A DNA stretch of 64,000 bases from Alphaproteobacteria bacterium (GTDB taxonomy: Bacteria; Pseudomonadota; Alphaproteobacteria; Rhodobacterales; Rhodobacteraceae): assembly GCA_030425145.1 (NCBI GenBank), contig JAUHVK010000021.1, positions 1 to 64,000 on the forward strand, in the 5' to 3' direction. The notes under the pieces were generated by a model that was given only the letters and a program-made list of their open reading frames with translations, had not been told where the DNA came from and did not search any database. Within the stretch, counting starts at the first letter, position 1. Every line of letters starts with the position of its first letter. Made by a program: the position numbers and the translations under genes. Positions 7,980 through 15,672 of the stretch are shown here, piece after piece.

Positions 7980-9242
7980 ATGCGTTCCACATTGAAAGCG
8001 TCGGCTCTGGCGCTGACGGCTGCACTTGCAGCCTCGACGGCATTTGCAGGAAGCCATTCGCTCAGCGGCGATCTGAAGATTTTCCTCGACACATCGAACC
8101 CGGCGCCGCGCGCAACGATGGAAGCGATGATTGGCCGCTTCCAGGACATGCATCCGGACCTGAACATCGAAACCACGGTGATCGACCGTGAAGCCTACAA
8201 GACACAGATCCGAAACTTCCTGACCGCCGATGCGCCGGATGTGGCGACATGGTATGCGGCGAACCGCATGCGTCCCTACGTCGAAGCCGGTCTGTTTGAG
8301 GACGTCTCCGACCTTTGGGCGGAACCCGCGATTGCCGACAACCTCGCTTCCACCAAAGGCGCAATGACCATCGACGGCAAACAGTGGGGCGTGCCCTATA
8401 CCTACTACCAGTGGGGCATCTACTACCGCAAAGACCTCTATGATCAGTACGGTCTGAGCGAACCCACCAATTTCGACGAGATGAAGTCCAACTGCCAGAC
8501 GCTGCTCGACAATGGCGTCAAGTGTTACACCATCGGAACCAAGTTCCTCTGGACCGCTGGCGGCTGGTTTGACTACTTGAACTTGCGCACGCACGGGTAT
8601 GATTTCCATATGGAAATGGCCGCTGGAGATGTGGCGTGGACTGATGATCGCGTGCGCGAAACCTTCGCCAACTGGCGCGAACTGATTGACATGGGTGCTT
8701 ATGTCGACAACCACCAGAACTACTCCTGGCAAGAGGCGCTGCCCTTCATGGTCAATGGTGACGCCGCAGCGTACCTCATGGGCAACTTCGCCGTGGCACC
8801 GCTGCGCGAAGCAGGTCTGAGCGACGATCAACTCGACTTCTACCAGTTCCCGGCGATCACCGAAGGCGTCGCGATGGCAGAAGACGCGCCGACCGACACG
8901 TTCCACATCCCAGCCAATGCGAACAACAAGGAAGCGGCACGGGAATTCCTGCGCTTTGTGGTGTCGGCGGACGAACAGACCGAGATCAACAATGGTGCGA
9001 ACCTTGGCCAGCTTCCGGTGAACGCGTCTGCATCGATTGACGAAGACACGTTCCTTGAGCAGGGCTTTGCGATGCTGTCCTCGAACAGCCCCGGTGGCGT
9101 GGCGCAGTTCTTTGACCGCGACTTCCCTGCGGAAATGGCGGCCGAAGCGATGCAGGGCTTCCAGGAATTCATGGTATTCCCGGACAACCTTGACGACATT
9201 CTGGCCCGCCTCGAGCAGGTGCGCCAGCGCGTTTACAAGTAA
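7980..9242 (+). CDS. ABC sugar importer periplasmic binding protein
   Basis: A 420-aa extracellular solute-binding protein of the CUT1 family. The first 23 residues are a clear signal peptide ending in AFA. The mature part shows the family features MTIDGKQWGVPYTYYQWGIYYRK-like hinge strands and many aromatic residues typical of oligosaccharide sites. GGGAGG precedes the ATG. It opens an operon with two permeases, a GH4 alpha-galactosidase, a sugar dehydrogenase, De Ley-Doudoroff genes and a GH42 beta-galactosidase, so alpha- or beta-galactosides are the likely cargo. Confidence 0.93.
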   Translation: MRSTLKASALALTAALAASTAFAGSHSLSGDLKIFLDTSNPAPRATMEAMIGRFQDMHPDLNIETTVIDREAYKTQIRNFLTADAPDVATWYAANRMRPYVEAGLFEDVSDLWAEPAIADNLASTKGAMTIDGKQWGVPYTYYQWGIYYRKDLYDQYGLSEPTNFDEMKSNCQTLLDNGVKCYTIGTKFLWTAGGWFDYLNLRTHGYDFHMEMAAGDVAWTDDRVRETFANWRELIDMGAYVDNHQNYSWQEALPFMVNGDAAAYLMGNFAVAPLREAGLSDDQLDFYQFPAITEGVAMAEDAPTDTFHIPANANNKEAAREFLRFVVSADEQTEINNGANLGQLPVNASASIDEDTFLEQGFAMLSSNSPGGVAQFFDRDFPAEMAAEAMQGFQEFMVFPDNLDDILARLEQVRQRVYK

Positions 9243-9256
9243 ACCAATCGCGTGGG

Positions 9257-9277
9257 GGCCGGGATTTTCCCGGCCCG
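9257..9277 (+). terminator. Intraoperon hairpin after the binding protein gene
   Basis: GGGCCGGGA-TTT-TCCCGGCCC, a perfect 9-base-pair stem, starts 14 bases after the stop codon. There is no U tract. Such hairpins commonly protect the 3' end of the abundant binding-protein message and reduce read-through to the permeases. Confidence 0.7.
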
Positions 9278-9338
9278 TCACGGCCCATCCGCAAGCCGCC
9301 CCCCGGCTTTCGCGTGGCCCGTGTGGAGGAGAACCGAC

Positions 9339-10262
9339 ATGACGACCGCAGCCTTGCCCGACACCGACCCGCCGAAACGCGGCTGGTACAAACGCAACGA
9401 AATCGCGGTCACCCCGTGGCTCTTTCTCGCGCCCGCGATCCTGTTCTTCGCGGTCTATGTCATCATCCCGATCTTTCAGAGCTTTTCGATCTCGCTCTAT
9501 GATTGGGACGGGTTGGGGCAGGCGGAATATATCGGCCTTGCCAACTACCAGGAATTGATGAATGACCGCGCCTTTGAGGTGTCGCTCTGGAACAACCTTA
9601 AATGGCTGGTTTTCTACCTTCTGGCGATCCCGGCTGGATTGTTCATCGCGTTGTTCCTGAACCAGACAGTCACCGGCATTCGTATTTACAAGTCTCTGTT
9701 TTTCTTCCCTTTTGTTCTGTCTCAGGTGGTCGTCGGCCTTGTGTTCGCGTGGTTTTACCTGCCGAACGAAGGGCTTTTGTCGAACATGCTGGCGCTGGTG
9801 GGCCTCGGTCCGGTCAATGTGCTGGGTGATCCGACTTGGGCGACTTATGGCATCATTCTTGCCGGCCTCTGGCCGCAGACCGCCTATTGCATGATCCTCT
9901 ACCTCACCGGCCTGAATGCGGTGGATCCCGAACAGGTCGAGGCCGCGCGTCTGGATGGTGCAAAGGGCTGGAAGATGCTCTGGTACGTGATCATCCCACA
10001 GCTCAAGCCCGCCACCTTTATCGCTTTCGTGGTGACGATCATCGGCGCGCTCCGTTCTTTCGACCTGATTTCGATCATGACCAACGGCGGCCCGTTCGGC
10101 CAGACCCGCGTGCTGTCGTTCTACATGTTCGAAAAGGCACTGTCGGAATACGGCTTCCGCATGGGGTATGGCGCAGCCATCGCCGTGGTGCTGTTCCTCA
10201 TCATGCTGGTCTTCATCGCCTATTTCCTCTGGTCGATGTATCGCGAAGAGAAGGGGCATTGA
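9339..10262 (+). CDS. ABC sugar importer permease 1 (MalF/UgpA type)
   Basis: A 307-aa inner-membrane protein with about six hydrophobic helices and the EAA loop near residues 200-220 (EQVEAARLDGAKGWKMLW, followed by IIPQLKP), which contacts the ATPase. The start at 9339 follows GGAGGAG. The frame extends 29 codons further upstream, but that part overlaps the hairpin and has no ribosome binding site. It works with the second permease as a heterodimer. Confidence 0.92.
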   Translation: MTTAALPDTDPPKRGWYKRNEIAVTPWLFLAPAILFFAVYVIIPIFQSFSISLYDWDGLGQAEYIGLANYQELMNDRAFEVSLWNNLKWLVFYLLAIPAGLFIALFLNQTVTGIRIYKSLFFFPFVLSQVVVGLVFAWFYLPNEGLLSNMLALVGLGPVNVLGDPTWATYGIILAGLWPQTAYCMILYLTGLNAVDPEQVEAARLDGAKGWKMLWYVIIPQLKPATFIAFVVTIIGALRSFDLISIMTNGGPFGQTRVLSFYMFEKALSEYGFRMGYGAAIAVVLFLIMLVFIAYFLWSMYREEKGH

Positions 10263-10278
10263 GCATGTGGTGTCTGAC

Positions 10279-10316
10279 GGGAGCCTCCGGCGGGAGTTTA
10301 TTTGGCAAGATGAAGA
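10279..10316 (+). repeat. Dispersed roseobacter-type intergenic repeat, copy 1
   Basis: The 88-base gap between the two permease genes holds GCCTCCGGCGGGAG, able to fold, then TTTATTTGGCAAGATGAAG. The second half resembles the tail of the element at 34297-34363 (GAGGTATTTT...AGAGAAG). From general experience such units recur in many Roseobacter genomes; this is recollection, not a search. Confidence 0.45.
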
Positions 10317-10350
10317 GCATGTCGTGGTGCTTTGACGGGGAGGTGGTCTG

Positions 10351-11199
10351 ATGTTCCCGCGCCCCATCCAACAGGCCAGCGCGCCCGCGCAGACCGCCTA
10401 CAAAACAATGCTACCCATCGCGCTGATCCTTTGGCTGTTGCCGCTGATTGCGGTCGCTATCTTTTCGATCAAACCGGCTACGGACTTTACCCAAGGCAAT
10501 TACTGGGGGGTGCCAGGGTCGGTCGAGCTTTTCAACAATTACGGGCAGGTCTTCTTCAACTCCGACATGCCACGTTACATGCTCAACTCGGTGCTGATCA
10601 CGGTGCCGACTGTGATCGGTGCGGTGGCCTTGTCCGCGATGGCCGGCTTTGCGCTGGGGGTCTACAAGTTCCGGTCGAACATCTGGGTCTTCTTCATGTT
10701 CGTTGCAGGCAATTTCGTTCCCTTCCAGATCCTGATGGTGCCGGTGCGCGACCTGACGCTCGACATGGGACTTTACAACACCAAGACCGGTCTCGTGCTG
10801 TTCCACATCGCCTTTCAGACCGGGTTCTGCACACTCTTTATGCGCAACTTCATCCGCGCGTTGCCGTTCCCTCTGATCGAGGCGGCACGGGTCGAAGGCG
10901 TCGCGGAATGGCGTATCTTCTGGTTTGTCGTGCTTCCCCTGATGAAACCGGCGCTGGCGGCACTGGCTGTGCTGATCTTCACCTTCATCTGGAATGACTA
11001 CTTCTGGGCTATTGTCCTGACCCAAGGGCCGGACGCGCAGCCGGTCACGGCGGGCATCACCAGCTTCAACGCACAATACCGTGCTGCGTATCACCTGATG
11101 AGCGCGGGCAGCATCGTGGCAGCTTTGCCGCCGGTGCTGATGTTCTTCCTCATGCAGAAACACTTTATCGCGGGCCTGACATTGGGCGCGGTGAAATAA
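10351..11199 (+). CDS. ABC sugar importer permease 2 (MalG/UgpE type)
   Basis: A 282-aa membrane protein with about six helices and an EAA loop at about residues 178-200 (LIEAARVEGVAEWRIFW). GGGGAGG precedes the ATG. It completes the importer with the binding protein, permease 1 and the divergent ATPase. An alpha-galactosidase gene begins 13 bases later. Confidence 0.92.
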   Translation: MFPRPIQQASAPAQTAYKTMLPIALILWLLPLIAVAIFSIKPATDFTQGNYWGVPGSVELFNNYGQVFFNSDMPRYMLNSVLITVPTVIGAVALSAMAGFALGVYKFRSNIWVFFMFVAGNFVPFQILMVPVRDLTLDMGLYNTKTGLVLFHIAFQTGFCTLFMRNFIRALPFPLIEAARVEGVAEWRIFWFVVLPLMKPALAALAVLIFTFIWNDYFWAIVLTQGPDAQPVTAGITSFNAQYRAAYHLMSAGSIVAALPPVLMFFLMQKHFIAGLTLGAVK

Positions 11200-11211
11200 G
11201 GACCAAAGACA

Positions 11212-12552
11212 ATGACACGCATCGCCTTTATCGGCGCAGGCTCGACGATCTTCATGAAGAATATCGTGGGTGACGTTCTCCACTTTCCGGCACTGGAAGG
11301 CGCCACTTTCGCGCTGATGGACATCAATGAACAGCGCTTGGAGGAATCCGCGCTGGTGGCGCGAAAGCTGATTGCGGCGTCCGGTCGGTCGGCGCAGGTC
11401 GATACCACAACGGACCAGCGCCGCGCCTTGGCGGGGGCGGACTTCGTTGTTACGGCATTTCAGATCGGAGGCTATGAGCCGTCGACCGTGATCGACTTCG
11501 ACATCCCCAAGCAATACGGGCTGCGTCAGACCATCGGCGACACGCTGGGTGTCGGTGGGATCATGCGCGGCTTGCGCACCGTTCCGCACCTCTGGCGCGT
11601 CGCAGCGGATATGGCAGAGCTGTGCCCGAACGCGACCCTGCTGCAATATGTGAACCCGATGGCGATCAATACTTGGGCGATTGCCGAACGCTATCCACAT
11701 GTGAAGCAGGTGGGGCTGTGCCATTCCGTGCAGAACACGGTTGAAGAACTGGCGCATGATCTCGATCTGCCGAAAGACGAAATCCGTTATCGCGTGGCCG
11801 GTGTGAACCATGTGGCGTTCTTTCTGGACCTGACGCACAAGGGCAAATCGCTCTATCCGGCGCTGCGGGAAGGCTATCGCGCGGGCAGCCTGCCCAAACC
11901 GCCTCTGCTGATGCCCCGCTGTGCCAACAAGGTGCGCTATGAGGTGATGGAGCATCTGGGCTATTTCTGCACCGAAAGCTCTGAACATCTGGCCGAATAC
12001 GTGCCGTGGTTCATCAAGTCAGGCCGCGAGGACCTGATCGACACCTTCAGCGTGCCGCTGGACGAATACCCCAAGCGCTGCGTTGAGCAGATGGCCGACT
12101 GGGCCGATCAGGCCAAGGCTTACCGCACGGCGGATCAGATCGCGTTCAAGAAGAGTCATGAATTCGCAGCCGAAATCATGAACGCGATGGTCACCAACCA
12201 GCCCTACACCATCTACGGCAACCTGCCGAACCGGGGTCAGGCACCGCAACTGCCAAGCGGGGCCGCGGTCGAGGTGCCCTGCATGGTCGACGCCAATGGC
12301 ATCCAGCCTTCGGTGATCGACGACATCCCGCCGCAGCTTGTGGCGCTGATGCGCACGCAGATCAATGTGCAGGAACTTGTGGTCCGCGCGCTGGTGGACG
12401 AAGACATCGAACATGTCTACCACGCCGCCATGATGGATCCGCACACTGCTGCCGAGTTGGACTTGCGCCAGATCCGCAACCTTGTGACCGATCTGCTGAC
12501 CGCGCATGGCGACATGCTGCCGGAATTTGCTCGACTGAAGAAAGCCGCCTGA
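11212..12552 (+). CDS. melA: GH4 alpha-galactosidase, NAD- and metal-dependent
   Basis: A 446-aa family 4 glycosidase. The N-terminal FIGAGSTIF binds NAD. LCHSVQ is the family's metal-binding Cys-His region and VAGVNHVAFF the second metal-ligand region; both closely resemble MelA. GH4 enzymes split the bond by an oxidation-elimination route needing NAD and Mn. No signal peptide is present, so it acts on galactosides already imported. The next gene starts directly after its stop codon. An alpha-glucuronidase or alpha-glucosidase of the same family is possible but less likely given the galactose genes around it. Confidence 0.85.
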   Translation: MTRIAFIGAGSTIFMKNIVGDVLHFPALEGATFALMDINEQRLEESALVARKLIAASGRSAQVDTTTDQRRALAGADFVVTAFQIGGYEPSTVIDFDIPKQYGLRQTIGDTLGVGGIMRGLRTVPHLWRVAADMAELCPNATLLQYVNPMAINTWAIAERYPHVKQVGLCHSVQNTVEELAHDLDLPKDEIRYRVAGVNHVAFFLDLTHKGKSLYPALREGYRAGSLPKPPLLMPRCANKVRYEVMEHLGYFCTESSEHLAEYVPWFIKSGREDLIDTFSVPLDEYPKRCVEQMADWADQAKAYRTADQIAFKKSHEFAAEIMNAMVTNQPYTIYGNLPNRGQAPQLPSGAAVEVPCMVDANGIQPSVIDDIPPQLVALMRTQINVQELVVRALVDEDIEHVYHAAMMDPHTAAELDLRQIRNLVTDLLTAHGDMLPEFARLKKAA

Positions 12553-13326
12553 ATGACCACCTACGCGACATTTCACGACCTCAAGGGCGCCTCGGTCTTC
12601 ATCACCGGAGGTGGCTCCGGTATTGGCGCGGCCCTGACGGACGGGTTCTTGGGGCAGGGCGCGAAGGTCGCCTTTGTCGGCCGTTCGAATGCGTCGGCTT
12701 TTGTGGCCGAGATGAAGGCCAAGCATGGGACTGCGCCGCTCTTCATCCCATGCGACATCACCGACACCGCCGCGTTGCAAGCTGCCATCGGACAGGCGGC
12801 AGAGGCGCATGGCCCGATCATCGTTCTTGTCAACAACGCCGCCAATGACAAACGGCACAGCGCGCTTGATGTCGATCCGGAGTTCTGGGATTGGTCCACC
12901 TCGATCAACCTCGACGCCTATTTCTTTGCCTGCCAGGCGGTGATCCCCGGCATGAAAGCAGCGGGTGGCGGCGCGATCGTCAATTTCAGCTCCATCAGTT
13001 ACATGATGGGAAACGCAGGATACATCGCCTACACCACATCGAACGCGGGCATCACTGGCATGACACGAAGCCTTGCCCGGGAATTCGGACCGGACAGGAT
13101 CCGCTTCAACGCTTTGGCACCGGGCTGGGTGCTGACGGACAAGCAGAAAGAACTCTGGGCTGACCCTGAGTCGCTTGCCGCACATCTCGACAAGCAATGC
13201 ATCAAGGAACACCTGATCGAACGGGACGTGGTCGATGCCACGCTCTTCCTCGCCTCGAACACCAGCCGAATGATGACGGGCCAGACGCTGGCGGTAGACG
13301 GCGGCGTTGTGACGGTGGCAGCATGA
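12553..13326 (+). CDS. SDR-family aldose (probably galactose) 1-dehydrogenase
   Basis: A 257-aa short-chain dehydrogenase. TGGGSGIG binds the cofactor. The catalytic set is Ser in FSSISYM, Tyr in YIAYTTSN with a later residue in place of the usual YxxxK lysine (the sequence reads YTTSNAG), and Asn in NNAANDKRH. The NNAxND-RH segment is shared with the xylose/galactose/arabinose 1-dehydrogenase branch (Caulobacter XylB type). In context it would oxidise galactose to the lactone handled by the SMP-30 protein. The substitution at the usual lysine position is noteworthy and could affect activity. Confidence 0.78.
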   Translation: MTTYATFHDLKGASVFITGGGSGIGAALTDGFLGQGAKVAFVGRSNASAFVAEMKAKHGTAPLFIPCDITDTAALQAAIGQAAEAHGPIIVLVNNAANDKRHSALDVDPEFWDWSTSINLDAYFFACQAVIPGMKAAGGGAIVNFSSISYMMGNAGYIAYTTSNAGITGMTRSLAREFGPDRIRFNALAPGWVLTDKQKELWADPESLAAHLDKQCIKEHLIERDVVDATLFLASNTSRMMTGQTLAVDGGVVTVAA

Positions 13327-14225
13327 CGGATTGGCTTGCAGTCGACTGGGGGACATCCCACCTGCGTGTCTGGGCGATGACGCAGGGCGGCACGGTGCAG
13401 ATCCGTCGCAGCAATGATGCCGGGATGGGGACGCTCTCGCGCGATGGGTTTGAGCCTGCGCTGCTCGATCTGGCCGGGGACCTGCTCGGTGCCGGCAAAA
13501 CGCCTGTGATCGTCTGCGGCATGGCCGGATCGCGCCAGGGCTGGGCCGAGGCGAAATATGTGGCCGCTCCCTGCACCCCGCCCGGGATCGACCGGGCGAC
13601 CCATGTGCCGACCAGTGACCCGCGCCTGTCAGTCCACATCCTGCCCGGCGTCAAGCAGACCAATCCCGCCGATGTCATGCGCGGCGAGGAAACGCAGATC
13701 GCCGGATTCCTCGCGCTCAATCCGAAATTCGACGGCGTGATCTGCCTGCCGGGTACACATACCAAATGGGTGCATATCAGCGCAGGTGAGATCGTCAGCT
13801 TCCGCACCTTCATGACCGGAGAGATGTTTGCGCTCCTGTCACAGCACTCCGTCCTGCGACACACAGCGGGTGGTGAAGGTTGGGATGCTAATGCGTTCGC
13901 CGATGCGGTCTCCACGGCCATGTCCAACACATCGGATATTGCTGCGCGTCTTTTTTCGATACGCGCTGAGGGCTTGCTCAACGATCTTCACGCGGGTCAG
14001 GCCCGCGCGCGCCTGTCCGGTCTTCTGATTGGTGCCGAACTCGCCGCCGCGCGGCCCTATTGGCTGGGTCAGCATGTAGCGCTCATTGGCGATGACAAAC
14101 TGTGCAAGGCCTATGCCGATGCTTTGGGCGCGCAGGGCCTTCCGGTGGAACGCACAGATGCGGAACGCATGACTCTGGAAGGGCTGAAAGCAGCTTACGC
14201 GGGTCTTAAGGAGACCACGCAATGA
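13323..14225 (+). CDS. dgoK: 2-dehydro-3-deoxygalactonokinase
   Basis: A 300-aa sugar kinase of the DgoK family. The N-terminal WLAVDWGTSHLRVW is the ATP-binding phosphate loop with the family's WGTS motif; MRGEETQIAG and LPGTHTKWV are further conserved DgoK segments. It phosphorylates KDGal to KDPGal in the De Ley-Doudoroff pathway. The ATG overlaps the previous stop codon (ATGA), giving translational coupling. The frame opens 42 codons earlier, inside the dehydrogenase gene, which is not a credible start. Confidence 0.93.
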   Translation: MTDWLAVDWGTSHLRVWAMTQGGTVQIRRSNDAGMGTLSRDGFEPALLDLAGDLLGAGKTPVIVCGMAGSRQGWAEAKYVAAPCTPPGIDRATHVPTSDPRLSVHILPGVKQTNPADVMRGEETQIAGFLALNPKFDGVICLPGTHTKWVHISAGEIVSFRTFMTGEMFALLSQHSVLRHTAGGEGWDANAFADAVSTAMSNTSDIAARLFSIRAEGLLNDLHAGQARARLSGLLIGAELAAARPYWLGQHVALIGDDKLCKAYADALGAQGLPVERTDAERMTLEGLKAAYAGLKETTQ

Positions 14226-14827
14226 CCCGTAAGATCATCGCCATCCTGCGCGGGATCACCCCGGATGAGGCCGCCCCGATCACCGAGGCACTGATCGACG
14301 CAGGCATCACCTCTATCGAGGTGCCGCTCAATTCGCCGGATCCGTTCACGTCGATCAAACAGATGGTGGATGCGTTCGGCCAGACCGCTCTGATCGGCGC
14401 AGGCACCGTCCTGAACCCCGACGACGTGCAGCGCCTGCAGCAGATCGGCGCGGGGATGGTGGTGTCGCCCGACTGCAACCCGCGTGTGATCGTCGCGACG
14501 AAACAGGCGGGTATGAAAAGCTATCCCGGCGTGATGACGCCCACCGAATGCTTCACCGCGCTGCGCAACGGGGCGGATGGGCTGAAGCTATTTCCCGGGT
14601 CGCTGATCGGACTGGAGGGTTTGAAGGCGATCAAGGCGGTTCTGCCACCGGGCACGGAAACCTATGCCGTGGGCGGCGCTGGCCCGTCCAACTTCGCCGA
14701 TTGGCGCGCGGCGGGTGTGGATGGGTTTGGCATCGGGTCCGCGCTCTACAAACCCGGCGCATCTGTTGCCGAGATAAAAACCCGCGCGGCAGAGATTATC
14801 GCGGCTTATGACGCGGTGATGTCCTGA
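14222..14827 (+). CDS. dgoA: 2-dehydro-3-deoxy-6-phosphogalactonate aldolase
   Basis: A 201-aa class I aldolase of the KDPG/KDPGal family. ILRGI with the catalytic glutamate at IEVPLNSPDP, and the Schiff-base lysine in GLKLFPGS, are visible. It cleaves KDPGal to pyruvate and glyceraldehyde 3-phosphate. The length is normal. It overlaps the kinase gene by 4 bases and the next gene by 1 base. The galactonate-pathway neighbours favour KDPGal over KDPG. Confidence 0.93.
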   Translation: MTRKIIAILRGITPDEAAPITEALIDAGITSIEVPLNSPDPFTSIKQMVDAFGQTALIGAGTVLNPDDVQRLQQIGAGMVVSPDCNPRVIVATKQAGMKSYPGVMTPTECFTALRNGADGLKLFPGSLIGLEGLKAIKAVLPPGTETYAVGGAGPSNFADWRAAGVDGFGIGSALYKPGASVAEIKTRAAEIIAAYDAVMS

Positions 14828-15672
14828 TGGCCTCCATATTCAGCAACACGGTCTGCGCCCTTGGTGAAGGCCCGCTCTGGCACCCGCAGGAGCAGGTTCT
14901 CTACTGGTTTGATATCCTTGGCAAAACGCTCTACCGCAGCGACGGGACAAACGAGGAAAGCTGGGACTTCGACGAACATGTCTCTGCCGCCGGTTGGATC
15001 GACACAGGCGTTCTGCTGATCGCCAGTGAAACGTCGCTGTCGGTCTTCGAGACGGAGACCGGCGAAAGCACCTTTATCCATCCGTTGGAATCCGACAACC
15101 CGGCGACGCGCTCGAATGATGGTCGCGCCGATCCGTGGGGTGGGTTCTGGATCGGGACGATGGGCAAGAATGCAGAACCGGGGGCAGGCGCGATCTACCG
15201 CTATTTCGATGGCACGCTGACCAAGCTTTTCGACAAGATTACCATCTCCAACGCGATCTGTTTTGCACCTGACCGCAGCCACGCGTTCTACACTGACACG
15301 CGCAAGCGCAAGATTCTGAAGGTGGCACTGGATGACGACGGCTACCCTGACGGGAAGCCGACGCTCTTCACAGATCTCAATGACGCCGAACTGAACCCTG
15401 ACGGTGCCGTTGTCGATGCCGAGGGCAACCTTTGGGTCGCGCAATGGGGCGCATCACGTGTGGCCTGCTACGGCCCCGACGGTGCGTTGATCCGCGCCAT
15501 TGCCGTGCCCGGCGTGCAGTCAAGTTGCCCGGCTTTCGGCGGGCCGGACCTCAGCACGCTGTTTGTTACCAGCGCCGCTGACGGGCTCGACCCTGCAGGC
15601 GAGAATGATGGCAAGACCTTTGCCATTCCCTCAGGGACCAAAGGCCAGAAAGAGCACCAAGTCATCTTATGA
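14827..15672 (+). CDS. SMP-30/gluconolactonase-family sugar lactonase
   Basis: A 281-aa six-bladed propeller lactonase. LGEGPLWHPQEQVLYWFDI with its metal-binding Glu, RSNDGRADPWGGFWIGTMG, and the later NPDGAVVDAEGNLWVAQW (the catalytic Asp region) are hallmark segments. It would open galactono-lactone formed by the SDR enzyme to galactonate. Its start overlaps dgoA by one base (TGATG) and its end overlaps the GH42 gene by 4 bases. Confidence 0.9.
   Translation: MASIFSNTVCALGEGPLWHPQEQVLYWFDILGKTLYRSDGTNEESWDFDEHVSAAGWIDTGVLLIASETSLSVFETETGESTFIHPLESDNPATRSNDGRADPWGGFWIGTMGKNAEPGAGAIYRYFDGTLTKLFDKITISNAICFAPDRSHAFYTDTRKRKILKVALDDDGYPDGKPTLFTDLNDAELNPDGAVVDAEGNLWVAQWGASRVACYGPDGALIRAIAVPGVQSSCPAFGGPDLSTLFVTSAADGLDPAGENDGKTFAIPSGTKGQKEHQVIL

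Noticed and set aside
7899-10367. Open frame of 822 codons on the minus strand opposite the galactoside importer genes
   Set aside because: It is a shadow of strongly coding plus-strand genes in GC-rich DNA. Its product is rich in His, Arg, Gln and Val with no domain pattern, and it has no ribosome binding site.
10411-13356. Two long minus-strand frames (525 and 445 codons) opposite the permease, melA and dehydrogenase genes
   Set aside because: Same antisense codon-bias effect. The plus-strand frames have clear family motifs and tight operon spacing.
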